Notes under the pieces: generated by a model
What the model was told of the DNA's origin: nothing
Seen by the model: the letters and a program-made list of their open reading frames with translations, nothing else
Databases searched by the model: none
Assembly: GCA_021151835.1 (NCBI GenBank)
Contig: JAGKWO010000023.1
Location: forward strand, 46,352-110,351
Reading direction: 5' to 3'
Length of the DNA: 64,000 bases
Source of the DNA: Gammaproteobacteria bacterium
GTDB taxonomy: Bacteria; Pseudomonadota; Gammaproteobacteria; Pseudomonadales; Cellvibrionaceae
Shown here: one piece after another, positions 62,151-64,000 of the stretch
Numbering within the stretch: position 1 is the stretch's first letter
Layout of the letters: every line of letters begins with the position of its first letter
Made by a program: the position numbers and the translations under genes

Positions 62151-63974
62151 TTATTTGTTCGCGCGCTTGCGTTCGTTTTCAGTAAGCAGCTTTTTACGCA
62201 GGCGAATAGATTGCGGGGTAACTTCTACCAACTCGTCATCTTCAATAAATTCCAGCGCTTGTTCCAGGGTGTGACGGATCGGCGGTGACAGGGTCAGCGC
62301 ATCGTCGGTACCGGACGCACGAACGTTGGTTAATTGCTTGGCTTTGGTCGGGTTTACCACCAGGTCATTGGAGCGCGAGTGAATACCCACGATCTGGCCT
62401 TCGTACACTTCCACACCGGCACCGAGGAACAAACGGCCACGGTCTTGCAGCGGGTGCAAACCGTAAGCGAGGGTTTTGCCCTTCACCATGGACACCAGCA
62501 CACCATTTTGACGGCTTGCCACTTCGCCTTCTTTTACCGGACCGTAGTGATCAAAAATACTGGTCATGATGCCGGAACCGGAGGTCATGGTCAGGAACTG
62601 GCCACGGAAACCGATCAAGCCACGCGACGGGCAGAGGAATTCCAGCTTGATACGACCCTTGCCATCCGGCTCCATGTTGGTTAACTCACCTTTGCGCAGG
62701 CCGAGCTCTTCCATCACTTTGCCCTGGTGTTCTTCTTCAACGTCGATCACCACTTGCTCGAATGGCTCGTGTACTTCGCCATTCACAATTTTCTTCACGA
62801 CTTCAGGGCGCGATACGCCCAGCTCATAGCCTTCGCGACGCATATTTTCGATCAATACCGACAGGTGCAATTCGCCGCGGCCAGAAACGATAAATTTATC
62901 CGGAGAATCGCCTTGCTGAACGCGCAGTGCCACGTTGGCAATCAACTCCTGGTCCAGGCGATCTTTGATATTACGGCTGGTCACGTACTTGCCTTCTTTA
63001 CCGGCAAACGGCGAATCGTTTACCTGGAAGGTCATGCTGACGGTGGGCTCGTCGATAGACAATGCTGGCAGGGCTTCAACCGCATCCGGGCTACACAGGG
63101 TGTCGGAAATACCGAGCTTGTCCACACCGGTGATACAGACGATATCGCCCGCATAAGCCTTATCAGTCTCGATACGTTGCAAGCCGTGATAACCCATTAC
63201 CTGCAATACTTTGGCTTTACGGGTATTGCCTTCGTGGTCAACCACAACGATTTGCTGGTTGGGCGACAGGCTGCCGCGCGTGATACGGCCGATACCGATA
63301 ACACCCACGTAGCTGCTGTAATCCAGTGCCGAGATTTGCATCTGGAACGGGCCATCCAGGTCAACTTGTGGCGGCTTCACCTTGTCGACAATCATCTGGA
63401 ACAGCGGGGTCATATCCTCAGCGATATTGTCCGGATCCAGACCGGCAACACCGTTCAATGCCGACGCGTAAACAACCGGGAAATCGAGTTGTTCTTCAGT
63501 CGCACCAAGGCGGTCGAACAGATCAAACACCTGATCAATAACCCACTCGGGGCGCGCGCCCGGACGGTCGATTTTGTTGATAACAACAATCGGATTCAGG
63601 CCTTGCTCGAAGGCTTTGGACGTTACAAAACGGGTTTGTGGCATCGGGCCGCCAACGGCGTCCACAATCAGCAACACTGAATCCACCATCGACAGAACAC
63701 GCTCTACCTCACCACCGAAGTCGGCGTGACCGGGGGTGTCCACGATATTGATGCGGTAGTCATTCCACTTGATGGCGGTATTTTTCGCCAGGATGGTAAT
63801 ACCGCGCTCGCGTTCCTGGTCATTGCTGTCCATGATCAGGTCGCCGGTGTCATCGCGACGATCCAGGGTACCGGATTGGCGCAACAACTGGTCAACCATG
63901 GAGGTTTTACCGTGGTCAACGTGGGCGATAATAGCGATATTGCGCAGTTTTTCGATTGCTGATTGATCTGTCAC
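62151..63974 (-). CDS. typA: Ribosome-associated GTPase TypA/BipA
   Basis: The 607-residue length and motifs match TypA. G1 is AHVDHGKTS, G2 region ERERGITI, G3 DTPGHADFGGEVERV, G4 NKIDRPGAR, G5 SALNGVAG. The EF-G-like domains follow, ending in the basic LTENERKRANK. It is a translation GTPase of the EF-G family that acts on the ribosome, needed for growth in the cold and during stress. It is transcribed alone, ending in a strong terminator. The first codon lies 26 bp from the window end. Confidence 0.97.
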   Translation of the reverse strand: MTDQSAIEKLRNIAIIAHVDHGKTSMVDQLLRQSGTLDRRDDTGDLIMDSNDQERERGITILAKNTAIKWNDYRINIVDTPGHADFGGEVERVLSMVDSVLLIVDAVGGPMPQTRFVTSKAFEQGLNPIVVINKIDRPGARPEWVIDQVFDLFDRLGATEEQLDFPVVYASALNGVAGLDPDNIAEDMTPLFQMIVDKVKPPQVDLDGPFQMQISALDYSSYVGVIGIGRITRGSLSPNQQIVVVDHEGNTRKAKVLQVMGYHGLQRIETDKAYAGDIVCITGVDKLGISDTLCSPDAVEALPALSIDEPTVSMTFQVNDSPFAGKEGKYVTSRNIKDRLDQELIANVALRVQQGDSPDKFIVSGRGELHLSVLIENMRREGYELGVSRPEVVKKIVNGEVHEPFEQVVIDVEEEHQGKVMEELGLRKGELTNMEPDGKGRIKLEFLCPSRGLIGFRGQFLTMTSGSGIMTSIFDHYGPVKEGEVASRQNGVLVSMVKGKTLAYGLHPLQDRGRLFLGAGVEVYEGQIVGIHSRSNDLVVNPTKAKQLTNVRASGTDDALTLSPPIRHTLEQALEFIEDDELVEVTPQSIRLRKKLLTENERKRANK

Positions 63975-64000
63975 TTGGGGTTTCTCTTGGGTGTGCGCCT

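Noticed and set aside
62727..63680. 317-codon frame opposite typA
   Set aside because: Antisense shadow of typA with no independent support.

Overview
The window looks like chromosomal DNA of a Cellvibrio-like gammaproteobacterium (inference). The grounds are a carbohydrate-type TonB-dependent receptor beside a GH53 galactanase and a lipoprotein GH2 beta-galactosidase, three PEP-CTERM proteins, FbaA and UbiE/UbiJ/UbiB of gammaproteobacterial type, and many c-di-GMP and two-component proteins. I see no rRNA, tRNA, CRISPR array, integrase or transposase. One stand-alone Bro-N antirepressor and a family of short palindromic repeats are the only mobile-looking items.

Region by region. 1-6.5 kb: a cut-off DUF4892 protein, yceI with a cytochrome b561, a YciA-type thioesterase, an M48 metalloprotease lipoprotein, DUF4265, yaaA and a TfoX-N protein. 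6.5-10.8 kb: a receiver protein with a degenerate PilZ-like tail, then a tight trio of outer-membrane porin-like protein, small periplasmic binding protein and membrane diguanylate cyclase. 11.3-14.4 kb: tpiA-fbaA-fbp, a compact triose-to-fructose-6-phosphate block with a LacI-type operator-like palindrome upstream. 14.6-21.1 kb: a very large alpha-2-macroglobulin lipoprotein and a Bro-N antirepressor. 21.2-23.3 kb: an amino-acid decarboxylase gene broken by an internal deletion and frameshift. 23.6-25.0 kb: a PEP-CTERM protein and a secreted phospholipase-A2-like protein. 25.1-28.3 kb: the ubiE-ubiJ-ubiB ubiquinone genes, interrupted by a palindromic element whose end forms the ubiJ stop. 28.3-30.3 kb: a DUF2157/DUF4824 membrane pair. 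30.4-35.4 kb: a response regulator with GGDEF-EAL output followed by a MASE1 hybrid histidine kinase.

35.5-44.4 kb is a galactan-use locus: galT, galK, TonB-dependent receptor, secreted endo-galactanase and lipoprotein beta-galactosidase. Together these could cleave beta-1,4-galactan, import the oligosaccharides, release galactose and pass it into the Leloir pathway. galE and a dedicated regulator are not in the window. 44.4-49 kb carries an AAC(6')-I-like acetyltransferase, a second GNAT, a PEP-CTERM protein, dtd and a membrane AraC-type regulator. 49-55.3 kb holds pip, a WYL regulator, tag, a PQQ-type sugar dehydrogenase, a gamma-glutamylcyclotransferase-like protein, hemH and a small outer-membrane barrel. 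55.3-60 kb holds a PEP-CTERM gene with a potentially folded leader and the bphO-bphP red/far-red light-sensing pair. 60-64 kb (minus strand) holds an Mpv17-like membrane protein, a TauE/SafE exporter, a NUDIX hydrolase and typA/bipA.

No wholly new multi-gene defence or mobile system is evident. The most promising candidates for undescribed biology are the porin/binding-protein/diguanylate-cyclase trio, the receiver with the degenerate PilZ-like domain, the secreted CCxxHD protein, the bacterial Mpv17-like protein and the structured leader before the 55.6 kb PEP-CTERM gene. All assignments rest on reading the sequence; no database search was run.
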